Source of the DNA: Botryosphaeria dothidea
Lineage: Eukaryota; Ascomycota; Dothideomycetes; Botryosphaeriales; Botryosphaeriaceae
Direction of reading: 5' to 3'
Assembly: GCA_011503125.2 (NCBI GenBank)
Contig: WWBZ02000016.1
Coordinates: forward strand, 2,170,001 to 2,234,000
Length of the DNA stretch: 64,000 nt
The translations under genes were made by a program, and so were the position numbers. The notes beneath the pieces are model-generated. The model saw only the letters and a program-made list of their open reading frames with translations, did not search any database and had not been told where the DNA came from. Positions 1 to 12,087 of this stretch are shown piece after piece. The first letter of the stretch is position 1. The number at the start of each line of letters is the position of its first letter.

Positions 1-551
1 CGCGTCCGCTAACATTAATGCGCCCACTTGAAACCGCTACAAAGCCTTCCACTCCCTACCCTCCCCTTAATGGTATATTTCGCCGACGAAACACGCCGGC
101 TTGAGAATTTCCGCCGCTCAGAGTCAACTTCTCGCGAGACATGCTTTCCTCGGTCGAGAATCGCGCTGTCTGCCTCCGAGGTACAGGGGGCATCGCAGCC
201 GACGGTCAACGCCCAGCGGCTTTCCAAAAGATCAAATCAAAAATGTTGCGGGGGAGTCGAAGCATTCATGCGGACGCATCAGTCGCTGAAAATTCGATAT
301 ACTTGCGTCCAGACGAATGCCTCGTCTCTCCATGGAGTTGTACCTGTTCATTGCTCCCTGTACCTCTTTGCTTTCGATCTGACTTCCCCTGGGGATACTG
401 TAGTGGATCGGACGTCTATTACGACATGGCGCCCGGCCACGGTACCTTTTACTCTTCCTTCTGGACGCCGTAACCACCGTCGCCACCTATGGCGACCCTA
501 CGCTGCGATTTGCTTCGACGTGGCAATTGCAACTTGTTGATGTTCTTCGCC
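1..551. other. Window edge / 3' flank of PWP1, no gene recognised
   Basis: Only short overlapping open frames on both strands occur here, none with a recognisable domain or supported splice sites. The stretch lies downstream of the PWP1 stop codon and probably holds its 3' UTR and terminator. Confidence 0.5.
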
Positions 552-2266
552 TTACTCCTCGTCCATTGACTCCCAGCCGTCCGGCCCCGCATCGCTGTCG
601 TCATCCTCACCATCCTCGCCACTTTCAGAGTCACTGTCCGACTCCTGCACGCCAACAAGCCTCTCCTTGACTTCACCTTCGACGGGCGCCACTCTGTTTG
701 CAAAAGCCCGTCGCACCGCTGCGTTGGTCGAGGTGTCCCAAACCTGAACGGAGCCTTTGCTTCCTGCCACGGCCAGCCTGAAACCAACTTCCTTGTCGGG
801 CGCAAATGCTGTGGAGAACACTTTACCAACTCCGATGTTCCTGGAAACCACCATGCTCGGTCCCGTAGGTTGGACGTTCCATAGCTTGACTTCCTTGTCA
901 GTCGAACCGGTAGCGATGAAGCCCGGTATAATTGGGTTGATGTCAAAAGACGAGATCGATTCATCGTGTGCCTGCAGGGTCCAGATTGGCTTTGTCTGCG
1001 ACGGATCTGAGGGGGCAAGGCGAGCGTCATGGTAGTGGATGACACCATTCTCAGTCGAGACCTAACACATGTTAGCAGAATTCCTAATCCTGTGACATCA
1101 AGACTTACATAGAAAAAGTTGGGATCATGAGGGTCCCATCTGACTTGCTCCACGTCGCTTTCCGCCCCCCATCTAGGGGCTTTAGCTTCTGGTGCCCGCA
1201 TATCCGCGGCGATGACTGTTCTATCGTAGCTTCCACTCAAAAGCACGGTCGTCTCCGCAGGATGCCATGCCAGAGAACAGACTTTGTCTGTATGATAAGT
1301 GTACGATTTTGCGCACTTGGTTGTGTTCAGGTCCCAGAGCTTAACCGTCTTGTCTGCAGAAGACGAAGCAAGCAGGTTACGGTGGGTGCGGTTTGCCGCG
1401 AGTGAGAGCACGGCATCGACATGGTAGTTGTCGTTAGCCTTCTTGGACTTCTTCTTCTTCTTTTTCTTGGGCTTGTCGCCGTGGGGCAGATCCTCAGCAC
1501 CTTGTCCTAGGATAGCGTTCGGATACATGCAGTCCACAATGTCGAGGTCCCAGATTTCAATGTCCGGGTCCATAGTGCCCACAGCGACGAAATTGCCTCT
1601 CGAGTCCTCCTCAATGGGGCCCTTTCCAACGGGCGTGTTCAGCCACTCAACCGTGAGCGGAATGGCCGGAAGCATGATGTCGTGGTGCACGTAGAGATTG
1701 TCCGCCTCGTCTTCGTAGACATACACTTCCAGATGCGCCATCTCATCCTCTATCCTTGCGGCCAGCACGAGGTTGTCGGTGTCGAGGATTTGCAGCTCTT
1801 CGCGCTCGACGTCGTCGTCAACGTTGTCTGGCATAGTGATGTACGGGTCTTCTTCGTCGTTCTCGTGGTAGACAAGAGACTTGACATTGCCGAAGATACC
1901 GAGAGGCTCGCCGTCCTTGTCCACGGCGCCATCATCATCGTCGTAGTGTTCGAGGTCGTACTCTTTCAGGTCGTCATCGATTTCGCTGAGACATCGTCAG
2001 TCTTCAAATCTTGCAATGGGTTTAGCTCGAGCGCACAGGTCCTCCTTAACAGCAGAGATAGCGGCAGCATTCGACTTAGGCTCCTCGTCTTCATCGGCGC
2101 TCTTCTCGCCGTTCTTGGCGTCATCAAAATCCTCTTTCGCGTCGTTCAACTGCAGACGGGCAAGCTGGGATATGCGTTCGAATTCGTCGTCGTCGAAGAG
2201 GTACTTTTGCGGAAACGGTGCCGCAAAACCGCGCGGCACCCAGGTGGTCGCCGTGATCATAGACAT
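552..2266 (-). CDS. PWP1: PWP1-like WD40-repeat ribosome-biogenesis protein
   Basis: Three exons (2266-2037, 1985-1109, 1061-552) encode 538 residues. Intron 1 (51 bases) has a GTGCGC donor, a CTGAC branch site and a CTCAG acceptor; intron 2 (47 bases) starts GTAAGT and ends GTTAG. The N-terminus [15 protein letters not shown] is the PWP1 signature; an ATG 14 codons upstream is possible but lies outside the conserved start. An acidic segment, a poly-lysine stretch (about residue 230), WD40 repeats such as [13 protein letters not shown] and GSYDRTV, and a very acidic tail follow. Family knowledge: PWP1 is a nucleolar chromatin-associated factor in rRNA transcription and 60S assembly. It is transcribed divergently from PRP16. 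The family call is firm. Confidence 0.93.
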
Positions 2267-2529
2267 GTCGAAAGCGTCTTGAAGAGGAAGCATGGGGCGC
2301 AACAGCAACTTTTTTTTTCTCGAACGCCGCGGACTGGACCCTCCAAAAAAGTTGCGGGCAGGCGCGCTCGGGCCAACACTTTTCCGCAGTCAGTCTTGGC
2401 ACTTCGGCTGCACTCCTTCGCCGCCTTAAACCTCCGCGTCGACAACCCAGCTTCTCTCTACGGCTTCTTGCGCCAACACACCACCCAAGGCTCGCTCCTT
2501 CCATTGGGGTCGCCGTCCCTCGAGTCGAA
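2267..2529. promoter_or_regulatory. Shared divergent promoter region PWP1/PRP16
   Basis: These 263 bases separate the two start codons and must hold both 5' UTRs and promoters. I see a T-run near 2310-2320 but no TATA box or factor site I can name. Co-regulation of a ribosome-biogenesis and a splicing gene is possible but only inferred from the arrangement. Confidence 0.5.
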
Positions 2530-5490
2530 ATGGACGACTATCATATCGTGCCCAAGAGGCGTAAGCTTGACTCCTACCAATCGCGTCCGTCCTCCGAGCG
2601 TCCCTCACGCACGCACCAGACACCGCGGTTCCACGATTCCTCACGCCCACACACCCCGCGAACCACCGGGCATGGTTCCACTCCGCGCCAGCAGGAATTT
2701 GACGTGCCTGAACCCCAGATTGATGAGGAGGCTGTCCTGGCTCTGGACCGGGATTGGTACGGCGGTGAAGAGTACGGCGGCCACAGCCTCGGAGACGAGA
2801 CGCACAACCCGTTTGGAGACGACAGCACGTGGCTGGATCGGCAGCGGGAAGCGGCATTGGCAGACAAGAAGGTCAACAAGCGTATGACCGCGCGTCAGAT
2901 GCAGAAACAGAAGGACGTCGATGCTTGGGAAACGAATCGAATGCTTACCTCGGGCGTTGCCCAGCGGCGCGACTTCAGTGGTGATTTCGAGGACGATGAT
3001 GAGGGGACCCGTATTCACTTGTTGGTCCATGATCTTAAGCCCCCTTTCTTGGACGGGCGGAAAGTTTTTACGAAGCAGCTTGAACCCGTCTCCGCTGTCA
3101 AAGACCCCCAGAGCGACATGGCCGTCTTTAGTCGCAAAGGAAGCAAGGTTGTGCGCGAACGAAGACAGCAGCGGGAAAGACAACAGCAGGCCAAAGAATC
3201 TACGAACATGGCGGGCACGGCCTTGGGGAACATCATGGGCGTCAAGGATGACGACGGAGACAGTGCAGCGCCAGCCGCTCCAGGCCAATCAGAAGAGCCA
3301 GAGAAGAAAGGCAGCAGCCAATTTGCCGAGCACTTGAAGAAGAGTGAGGGCCAGAGTGCCTTTAGTAAAAGCAAAACCCTTCGCGAACAGCGAGAGTACC
3401 TGCCGGCTTTCGCTGTCCGCGAAGAGCTCCTCCGGGTCATTCGCGATAATCAGGTCATTGTCGTTGTCGGACAGACGGGCTCTGGTAAGACTACTCAGTT
3501 GACGCAGTTCCTTTACGAAGATGGTTATGGCAAGTTCGGCATGATCGGCTGCACCCAACCAAGACGTGTGGCAGCAATGAGTGTGGCCAAACGCGTCAGT
3601 GAAGAGATGGAAGTTAAGCTCGGTGGACTTGTCGGATACGCTATCCGTTTCGAAGATTGCACCAGCAACGAGACGATGATCAAGTACATGACTGATGGTG
3701 TCTTGCTTCGAGAATCTCTGGTACAGCCCGACCTCGACAAATATTCCGTCATCATCATGGATGAAGCCCACGAAAGAGCCTTGAACACAGATGTCCTCAT
3801 GGGTTTGATCAAGAAGGTACTCGCAAGACGCAAGGATTTGAAACTAATTGTCACATCTGCGACCATGAACGCGGAGAGGTTCTCTAAATTCTACGGTGGT
3901 GCGCCTGAGTTCATCATCCCCGGTAGAACATTTCCTGTCGACGTTCAATATTCTCGCTCGCCGTGCGAGGATTATGTCGACAGCGCAGTGAGACAAGTGC
4001 TTGCCATTCACGTCTCGCAGGGCCCTGGAGATATCCTGGTCTTCATGACAGGCCAGGAAGACATCGAGTGCACCTGCGAGCTGATTGACGAAAGGCTGCA
4101 GCAACTTGTTGACCCTCCGAAGCTCAGTATCTTGCCCATTTACAGTCAAATGCCTGCAGATTTACAAGCCAAAATCTTTGAGAAAGCCGCTCCTGGGGTC
4201 CGAAAGGTCATTGTCGCTACCAACATTGCCGAAACCAGCCTGACAGTTGACGGTATCATGTATGTGGTCGATTCTGGGTTCTCGAAATTGAAAGTTTACA
4301 ATCCGCGGATGGGTATGGATACTCTCCAGATCACTCCTATCTCTCAGGCAAATGCATCTCAACGAGCCGGTCGTGCTGGTAGAACTGGGCCTGGAAAGAG
4401 TTTCCACCTATACACCGAGCGGGCTTATAAAGAGGAGTTCTATATTCAAACCATCCCTGAGATTCAAAGGACAAACTTGTCCAACACCGTCCTACTTCTC
4501 AAATCTCTCGGCGTTAAAGACCTGCTCGACTTCGATTTTATGGATCCGCCACCACAGGAAACTATCTCAACGTCGCTCTTCGATTTGTGGGCTCTTGGAG
4601 CTCTTGATAATCTCGGCGAATTGACAACGCTCGGCAGGACAATGACGGCCTTCCCCATGGACCCGCCGCTCGCAAAGCTCATCATCACATCACACGAATA
4701 CGGCTGCAGTGAGGAAATGCTCACGATCGTGTCCATGCTGTCAGTCCCCAATGTCTTCTACCGGCCAAAAGAACGATTGGAAGAGGCGGATACGGCGCGG
4801 GAGAAATTCTGCGTGCCTGAGTCGGACCACCTGACGCTTCTCCACGTGTATACGCAATGGAAAGCCAACAGATATTCTGATGGCTGGTGCATCAAACACT
4901 TCCTACACCCGAAGGCGCTACGCCGCGCGAAGGAGATTCGAGAGCAGTTGGAAGACATCATAAAACAGCAGAAGCTGACATTGACGAGCTGCGGCACGGA
5001 CTGGGATATCATCCGGAAATGCATCTGCTCTGGCTACTATCACCAAGCGGCGCAGGTGAGGGGAATCGGGGAATACATCAACCTGCGAACCAGCGTGACG
5101 GTCCAGCTCCATCCAACGAGCGCGCTTCATGGGCTTGGGATTCTGCCGGATTACGTCGTGTACCACGAGCTTATCCTCACATCAAAGGAGTACATGTCGT
5201 ACGTAACAGCTGTCGATCCGCACTGGCTGGCGGATCTCGGTGCGGTGTTCTATTCAATCAAGGAGAAGGGCTACTCGGCTCGCGACAAGCGTGTTACCGA
5301 GATTGAGTTCAACAGAAAGGCCGAGCTTGAGGCCAAGATGGCGGAGGATAAGGAAAGGGAGGCGCAGAGAGTGGCTAATGAGCAGGAGGCCAAAACAGCA
5401 ATCAGGAGGCCGACGACTGCCGTCAGGAGGATTGCGACGCAGGGAGCGGTCCGGAGACCTATGACGCCGCGATCTGGGCGCGGGTTCTAG
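2530..5490 (+). CDS. PRP16: Pre-mRNA-splicing DEAH-box ATPase PRP16 (DHX38)
   Basis: A single exon of 986 residues. After a long charged N-terminal region (about 1-290) come the DEAH helicase motifs: Walker A GQTGSGKT near residue 313, DEAH near 411, SAT near 441 and QRAGRAGR near 610. The helicase-associated and OB-fold domains follow, with a basic Arg/Pro-rich tail. The stretch [16 protein letters not shown] and the N-terminal KRRKLD motif point to Prp16 rather than Prp2, Prp22 or Prp43. Family knowledge: Prp16 hydrolyses ATP to remodel the spliceosome between the two catalytic steps and proofreads branching. All catalytic motifs are intact. Confidence 0.95.
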   Translation: MDDYHIVPKRRKLDSYQSRPSSERPSRTHQTPRFHDSSRPHTPRTTGHGSTPRQQEFDVPEPQIDEEAVLALDRDWYGGEEYGGHSLGDETHNPFGDDSTWLDRQREAALADKKVNKRMTARQMQKQKDVDAWETNRMLTSGVAQRRDFSGDFEDDDEGTRIHLLVHDLKPPFLDGRKVFTKQLEPVSAVKDPQSDMAVFSRKGSKVVRERRQQRERQQQAKESTNMAGTALGNIMGVKDDDGDSAAPAAPGQSEEPEKKGSSQFAEHLKKSEGQSAFSKSKTLREQREYLPAFAVREELLRVIRDNQVIVVVGQTGSGKTTQLTQFLYEDGYGKFGMIGCTQPRRVAAMSVAKRVSEEMEVKLGGLVGYAIRFEDCTSNETMIKYMTDGVLLRESLVQPDLDKYSVIIMDEAHERALNTDVLMGLIKKVLARRKDLKLIVTSATMNAERFSKFYGGAPEFIIPGRTFPVDVQYSRSPCEDYVDSAVRQVLAIHVSQGPGDILVFMTGQEDIECTCELIDERLQQLVDPPKLSILPIYSQMPADLQAKIFEKAAPGVRKVIVATNIAETSLTVDGIMYVVDSGFSKLKVYNPRMGMDTLQITPISQANASQRAGRAGRTGPGKSFHLYTERAYKEEFYIQTIPEIQRTNLSNTVLLLKSLGVKDLLDFDFMDPPPQETISTSLFDLWALGALDNLGELTTLGRTMTAFPMDPPLAKLIITSHEYGCSEEMLTIVSMLSVPNVFYRPKERLEEADTAREKFCVPESDHLTLLHVYTQWKANRYSDGWCIKHFLHPKALRRAKEIREQLEDIIKQQKLTLTSCGTDWDIIRKCICSGYYHQAAQVRGIGEYINLRTSVTVQLHPTSALHGLGILPDYVVYHELILTSKEYMSYVTAVDPHWLADLGAVFYSIKEKGYSARDKRVTEIEFNRKAELEAKMAEDKEREAQRVANEQEAKTAIRRPTTAVRRIATQGAVRRPMTPRSGRGF

Positions 5491-5770
5491 AGGAGCGAGG
5501 AGCAGATAGCTAGGATACCCCAAAATAGAAGGTTTGGAGAGCGCCTTGTGGCCATTGTACGACGGTAGTGAGGCTGCTGTGCCAGGCGGGCCGCATGGAG
5601 CGACGAAACACAGGGCGCTTGCCCCGTGCGTGTTTCGCAGCGGTCCGACGTCGCTCTGGTCAGGCAACATTTAATGCGCACTTCCCCATAGGCTTTGCAA
5701 TCACGTGGCGGTATGGGCCCAGTGCGCGGACAGGCATCGCAATTGTTGAGCGGAGCCGGAGCGATAAGTG

Positions 5771-7215
5771 ATGAGTGACGGAATCTCACCCGTCCCGACG
5801 CGCAAAGAGCGGCGCAGCGTCTCCCAGCTTGCCGCCCTCAACACCAGAGACTCCCCCGAAAGCGCAACTGTGATGCCGACCTGGAGCTGGAGACTGTCCT
5901 ACCGCGCCGCCCAACAGACCCACCAGCTCCTCCGCCACTGTCCCCCGCCTGCGCCGCTATCCTCCCCAACCCTCGTCCTCCGCCTCCACCTCTCGCCATG
6001 CCAGCGCCACCCCTTCGCCCACTCCGCCGCGCGGGAACCGAAGACGGGTTCCGGCACGACGACGCCGGTGCCCGATGAGGCCGCTGCCGTGCGCGCGCGC
6101 TCCAAATCGCCCTTCTACTTCGAGGCCGGGTACGCGCTGTACGCGAAGCGCCCGTCGCGCCCGTTCCCGCCGCCCTTCCTGTCCTACCCGTCCGGCTCCT
6201 TCTCCGACCCACTGAGCACCCATAACCGCAGCCGTGACCGCCGCAGCTTCGTCAATGGCGAGATGATCCGCGGCATTACCAACGGCGACGACGCCGTGCT
6301 GGTCAGCGACAACTTCATCGGCGCCAACGACGGCGTGGGAGCCTGGGCTGCGAGGGAGAGGGGCCATGCTGCGTAAGCAGAGCTCATGATCCGCGGCCTC
6401 TCAGAGACGAGAGAAAGACTAACAGCATACGCGCGGTAGACTCTGGTCACGGCTCGTCCTGCACTTCTGGGCTCTCGAGGCCGAGAAGGATGCCTACGGA
6501 GGCGGCCACGAACCCAATCCCGTCGAGTACCTGCACAATGCCTTCGAGCACACCAAGCAGGCCACCTCGGACCCCAACGAATGGTTCGGCACGACGACCG
6601 CATGCAGCGCCCTGCTGGGTTCCGACCTTGCCGAACCGCCGCAGCCCATGCTGTACGTGACGCAGCTCGGCGACTCGCAGGTTCTTGTGCTACGCCCGCG
6701 GGACCGCGAAATCATATATAAGACGACCGAGCAGTGGCACTGGTTCGACTGCCCGCGCCAGCTGGGCACCAACAGTCCGGACACCCCGCGAGAGAATGCT
6801 GTCATGGACCGCGTACAGATTGAGGAAGACGACGTTGTGCTCGCAATGTCGGACGGCGTTGTTGATAATTTGTGGGAACACGAGGTCCTGGACAATGTCG
6901 TCGACAGCATGCACAAGTGGGAGAACGGCGAGGCCGATTTCTGGGATGGCGAAGAGAAGAACAATAAGTCATATGCCGACGGGATGCAGTACGTTGCTCA
7001 GGAACTGGTCAAGGCTGCTCGCACTATTGCGGAGGACCCTTTCGCAGAAAGCCCTTACATGGAGAAAGCTGTCGATGAGGGTTTGTCCATTGAAGGAGGT
7101 GAGTCAGCCGAACAATACAAAAGCTCGAGTGTTCGTTCACTGCTAAAACTGGCGTACAGGTAAACTTGATGACATCAGTGTGGTTGCAGCCATTTGCAAA
7201 CGCAGGAAGTCCTGA
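5771..7215 (+). CDS. PTC7: PP2C-type protein phosphatase, PTC7 family
   Basis: Three exons (5771-6372, 6440-7098, 7160-7215) give 438 residues. Intron 1 (67 bases) starts GTAAGC with branch CTAACAG; intron 2 (61 bases) starts GTGAGT. The PP2C core includes NGDDAVLVSDNFIGANDGVGAW, LYVTQLGDSQVLVLRPR and the metal-site segment VVLAMSDGVVDNLW, ending with DDISVVAAI. These are PTC7/azr1 signatures. Family knowledge: Ptc7 is a mitochondrial Ser/Thr phosphatase acting on coenzyme Q biosynthesis factors. The N-terminal 90 residues are rich in Arg, Ser and Pro. An alternative ATG at 5873 would begin with MPTWSWRLSYRAAQQ, which looks more like a mitochondrial targeting peptide, so either start is possible. 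Confidence 0.88.
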
Positions 7216-8602
7216 AAGACCCTGGAGACCCTGCATTCCATAAATTAACTCAACATGGCTCTGGAGCTCGCTCTGCCTCATGATTCAATATCCTGGCCGT
7301 CTAATATACGGCGCAACGGGAGGTGGCCAGGAAATAACAGCCAGGATCAGTTCGGGAGAATACTCACGACCTCGGACCGGAGTACCGTCCGGATCGACAG
7401 GCTTCGAAGGCCAGATCAACTCTTCAGCTGTTAAAAGGCCCAGGATCCTGAACTGCCCAGAAACGATGGCAAGCTTGCTCCGAAATCTGCCATTCTACGG
7501 GCAATCATTGATTGTCCATGATCACGCAAATCAAGTGTTCAGGCATTTTAGCCATGCTATCTCAGCGCTGAGCATGAGCCTAGTATTCAAATGATTCCCT
7601 ATGTAAAAGCAAAAAGTGCACGCCCGTCTTCAATTTCCCCTTATATTCCCGGCGGGCGTTGGTATGGTGTACGCGCTCTCATACCTTGTCTTTTTTCTGT
7701 GTTTTGTTGGGGAGGAACCAGCCCGGCGCTTCGGCTGCGAATGACACATGGCTTATGGAACCAAACGTATGATATGAATGGGGTTCTCGCGTATTGCAAC
7801 GCGATAGTGTCGGTGGGCGCTTGATATGCGGCGCAGTTGACGGAGAAGGAGCAGATCACAGCCTTTCCTGCAGACTGCATCACGCCAGTCGATTCAGTAC
7901 CTCTGTAAATAGAACAACAGACACGCGGTTCGGTCCGGATCGCTCATTCGGAACAAATGTATTCCTGCTTTTTTCCACGTTGTATACTTTAGCATAAGTG
8001 ACTACCCACCTGCTCGCTTCAGTGCTGAGCAAGCGTCTTTTCTGAGTGCTGAAGCTGCAGGATCATGTGGCTCCAATATTTCGTCTGCAAGCTTCTCATG
8101 CTTCTTTGCCATGACGAGAAGAACATCTCTATGTCGAACCCCTCATCACATTTTCCTGCCGATTTGCACCCTGCAAGTGCTACAGTTCCTGACAGCCAAT
8201 CACCAGTTTGAGCCTCGCGCACTCGTTGGCGGCTACAGCAACCCCTGTATGTGATTAGAAAGCCGAGAGGTCGCGGGTCTCCAGGATCAGCGCGGCACGC
8301 AACCGCCCGCTGTGCCGCAGACATTATATCCCAGGCCTGCGTGAAATCCAACTGCTCTCACGAATCTTGCGTACTTTCGAAAGGCAGTCACCATATTCTC
8401 TCTACTCTTCTCTCTCATATTTGCGTTCTTATCGTCTCGCAGAATGCTTACGTATTTTTTGTTTTCTTTCATTTCCTCGACATTTGAAACACTTTTGGTG
8501 CTGCTCATACATTACAGCCGCTCTGTTCTGCAATGTAGAACTCAGCGAACTGTTCCGCACAAAAATACCGTAACAACTGATTTTACTCACCGAGAAAAGT
8601 GC
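7216..8602. other. Intergenic region, no gene seen
   Basis: About 1.4 kb between the PTC7-type gene and the HET-domain gene. Open frames here are short, on both strands, and lack domains or intron support. The last 200 bases are pyrimidine-rich, as expected for the HET gene's promoter and 5' UTR. Confidence 0.5.
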
Positions 8603-11232
8603 ATGGAGATATCAAGTCCCCTGACTGATACGCAGCCCAACAGTGACCTTTCAATTCAAAATGCCGAAGAAAATTTGCAAGACATCACTGGTATGGAAAA
8701 AGAGCGCTCCACCTCTGCTCTCTGCTCTAGTCTCCTTTGCAAGGACTGCCGCGGCATTACCTTTGAGTCACTTTTGAGTCTTCCAAACAACGGCCACTCG
8801 TTCCACTCGCGCTGGGAAGAAGTTCAGGAGTGCGCAAAGACTGTGGGTTGCCCGCTCTGTGCTTTTCTGTGCCGTCCGAGCATTGGAATCATGCGCAACG
8901 GAACGCTCTACCCGGTCGGCAGCTTTAACAATGCAGACCAGCTGTCCGAAGATACGAAGAAGCGAATTCGGGAGTTTGAGCCGGGGAAGCTGTACGTGCT
9001 ATCCGAGCTTGGTGGTAAGGGGCTGGTGGTGATGATAAACGAAGAGGAGCGTTTATTCCGATATTGGAGCCTTTCGGTGGGGGACAGTCATGAAGCGAGT
9101 GAGTCCTTGAGCCGTTACTCGCAATATATTGGATGTGCTGAACCATTTGTTTGCAGAAGACGTGTCTGAGAGGTACAAAATCCCTGTAAGGAGGCCGCTG
9201 ACGACAACCGGTTCAGAATCGTCCCTGTCAACAGCTCGTCAATGGCTATCAAGGTGTGATGCAGAGCACTGCTGCTTCCCATCCGATTCCGCACCCAGTC
9301 GATGTCCTGCCGCGCGCTTGATTGACGTCAGAGCCTTCGGTTTAACATCTAAGGACGTGAGGCTCGTGATGACTAGTAATGCTGTGGATACTGGCAAGGT
9401 TCGTTCGTCAGTATCTTTATAAAGTTGCTGGTTTCTCGTACATCTTCTTGCCGTTTTCTACAACCGCCATACTCTTATCCTGCTGTTCTCGAATACTCGG
9501 TACTGCTTGCCTTTCGTCCTGGAAGCTAACCTCTGGGCAAAAGTATCTCGCCCTCAGCTACCGTTGGGGTAAGCAAGACAACGCTTTCATCAGCACCGGC
9601 GACAACCTATACAGCCACACTACACACATTCAATTTTCCTCTCTGCCGCTCACTTTTCAGCACGTCGTCCATGTAGCCCGGTTCCTGGATATCCGCTACG
9701 TTTGGATCGATGCGCTCTGTATCGTGCAGGATGACCCGCGCGATTGGGACGACCAGGCTGGCAAAATGTGCGCGGTGTACGCCGGCGCGACGCTGGTTGT
9801 CGCTGCAGATTTCGGGAGCGACCCGTCGACGGGTTTGTTCAACGAGCAAAGCGTGTTGTTCGATGAGGAGCCGCTGGGGACCCATGTTGCTGTTTCGGTG
9901 CCGCATGTACCGCATGGGGAAGCGGGCGCGGTGCTGTACGTGTCCACAAACGAGGCTTTCCCACCGTCTTTGAAAACCGAGAACGGTGACGTCGCGATGG
10001 GCGACGATCAAGAGGAAGAAAATCTGGATAGGATGCTTGTGACACGTGGCTGGACGCTGCAGGAGGCAGTGCTGGCGCCGAGGGTGTTGCACTTTACGAG
10101 CGTGCAGTTGGTGTGGGAATGTGCGGCATGCGGGTATGTTGGGGAGGATGAATCCTCAGTGCTTTTGAGGGATCAGAGACCAACGTATGTGGAAGTCAAA
10201 GAACGACTGAGGGTGATCAGTGAAAACCGAAAGCCGAGCGATGAGATCTTTGAAGTGAAAGAAAGAGAAGGCATCTATGAAGCAGATATTTCTACAGATG
10301 AATCGGGCTTGGGAATGGTCGGGAGAGGTCCGATCAAGGCCACCAGTGAAGAACTGGCCATGCTCAACGCGTGGTATTTCGACCTTATCTTGCTGCGCTA
10401 TTCGACGCGCAACTTGAGCTACGAAACGGATCGGCTCCCGGCAATTGCTGCATTGGCGGAATGGACGGCGGAAACACTATGTTGCGAATATGTGGCGGGA
10501 ATGTGGCGCACCGGACTGGAGTGGGCATTGACATGGAGGAAGGCGAGGCCGGAGAGGAGAAAGGGATGGAGCGTGGAAAGTCTCAACGTTATTGCCTCGG
10601 ATGCTGTCACTGGAACCAGTGTATCCGAGTCTGTCGAACCTAGCCATCCCTGCTACGACACAGCGAGCACAATAGGACACCATGGCCCCACCTTTTCCTG
10701 GATCTCGACCACCGGTCCAGTCCACTGGGACTACGCGATATCGACATTCGTTCCTAGCATCACTATTACCCACCTCGATGTCCAATTGGCTGGCTCCAGC
10801 CCATTTGGCCGCATCCACGCCGGATTCGACTCAGGCACACAACTGCGTATCAAAGGATTGGTGGCACGGAATGCAATTTTGCGGCCAGAACGCAGCACAT
10901 CAGCATATAAACTGCCCGGGGATGTGTTGTGCTCTGCTTGGATGGATCATGAGGAAGATGTGGAAGGAATCAGAGAGGGGGAAGTGAAGATAAAAGTGAG
11001 TTTATTAGAGTTGGGAGTGGCCGCAGGACCACCAGATGCAGCTGGTGGTGGACAGTGGTGGATCGAGCAAGATTTGCCAAGAAACGTTTGTGTATTGTTG
11101 CTTGAAGAACTAGAGAGAGTGGGCGACGAAAGCGTATACCTTAGGAAAGGAATGGCAGAGTTTAACTGGGATTCTGAATCGGTAAGGAAATTTCGTAAGG
11201 ACATGAGGTGGGAGTCACTAACTCTTTTGTAA
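8603..11232 (+). CDS. HET-domain (heterokaryon incompatibility) protein
   Basis: Three exons (8603-9098, 9157-9398, 9544-11232) give 808 residues in one consistent frame. Intron 1 starts GTGAGT and ends TTGCAG; intron 2 (145 bases) starts GTTCGT with branch CTAAC and ends AAAAG, directly before YLALSYRWG. The N-terminal 240 residues contain Cys pairs (CKDCRG, CPLCAF). The HET core is unmistakable: YLALSYRWG at about residue 247, LDIRYVWIDALCIVQDD at about 300, then AVYAGATLVVAADF and RGWTLQEAVLAPR. Family knowledge: HET domains trigger cell death on non-self recognition after hyphal fusion. The partner and specificity cannot be read from sequence. Start chosen at the first ATG that gives a soluble N-terminus; the upstream in-frame segment is hydrophobic and probably 5' UTR. 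Confidence 0.87.
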
Positions 11233-11380
11233 TGAGCGCGTGCCCGAGACAGCAATGCGGGTTGCAAACGTAGTACATTTATCAATCAAATTTACGGAGT
11301 CTTCGGATACTCAGTTCGGAGGTATCTTGTGTAAAGCCAACGTCTTCCCCATGACCAAGTTGGAGAATGATCCGAGATGC

Positions 11381-12087
11381 TCACTGCCCCGGAGCCGGAC
11401 CTGCATAATCATAGTGGATCTTGAGCCTCAAAATCTTCTTTTTCGACTTGTCCTTGACAATGACATGTCTAGTGTACTTCCTGACACCGTTGACGAGCTC
11501 AAAGCCCCACGTCTGATCGGCCGTCCAGCCCTTATCCAGGCTCTCGACATAGCTCTGTATCAAGTCTCCACCATCAAGAGTACCTTCATCCCAACCCTGC
11601 CTCATGAAGTTGCCATCGTCATCGTCGGGTAGGTCGGTGATCTTGATCCAGCGACTGCGGCCTTTGACTTGGCCGAAGACGATGTCCTTGTGGTCGCGCC
11701 ATTCCCAATTGAGCGCGCGCTGCTCTTGGGTTCCTTGGAATCCGGGGCTGATAGCTTGATCAATGTCGACGCGTTCGGTGCCATCCTCTTCCTTGTACTG
11801 CCTGAAGTTGAGCGTGACGGTCGCAAGGCCGATAGTTTTGCGGATGAACCAGCCGACACCTTGCAGAGAGAGGACGGCGTCGGTGTCGCCAGATTCGGAT
11901 GTGTTCTGAAAACTCGTCGTCAGCAACAATCCCGCTGGTGGTGGTGTCGGGCCACGAGGATTCGCTACACGTGGTGGAATTGCCGAAGAAGGCAAGGGCA
12001 GCGGATGCGGGGGCGGGAAATATATATATATACCATGATCCATGAACCATTGAGGTCGCGAAGAGTCTTCTCGGGCGGGGCAGCCAT
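11381..12087 (-). CDS. Conserved fungal lipocalin-like protein of unknown function
   Basis: Two exons (12087-12034, 11905-11381) encode 192 residues starting MAAPPEKTLRDLNGSWIM. The 128-base intron starts GTATATAT inside a TA repeat and ends TTTTCAG. The protein reads DTDAVLSLQGVGWFIRKTIG, then alternating beta-strand-like segments (TVTLNFRQY, FGQVKGRSRW, KYTRHVIVK), and ends LRLKIHYDYAG. The D-L-x-G-x-W start and the antiparallel pattern recall lipocalin/fatty-acid-binding barrels. This is a widespread single-copy ascomycete family in my memory, but no function is known to me and the barrel fold is inference. It is convergent with the HET gene, 148 bases between the two stops. Confidence 0.8.
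12021..12032. repeat. (TA)6 microsatellite abutting a splice donor
   Basis: Six TA units sit immediately downstream (minus-strand sense) of exon 1 of the lipocalin-like gene, so the intron begins GTATATATATATA. Length changes would alter bases just inside the donor. Confidence 0.9.

Noticed and set aside
6373..6439. Intron retention in the PTC7-type gene producing a membrane form, as in yeast
   Set aside because: The intron is 67 bases, not a multiple of three, and brings in stops; it could not encode an in-frame membrane helix.
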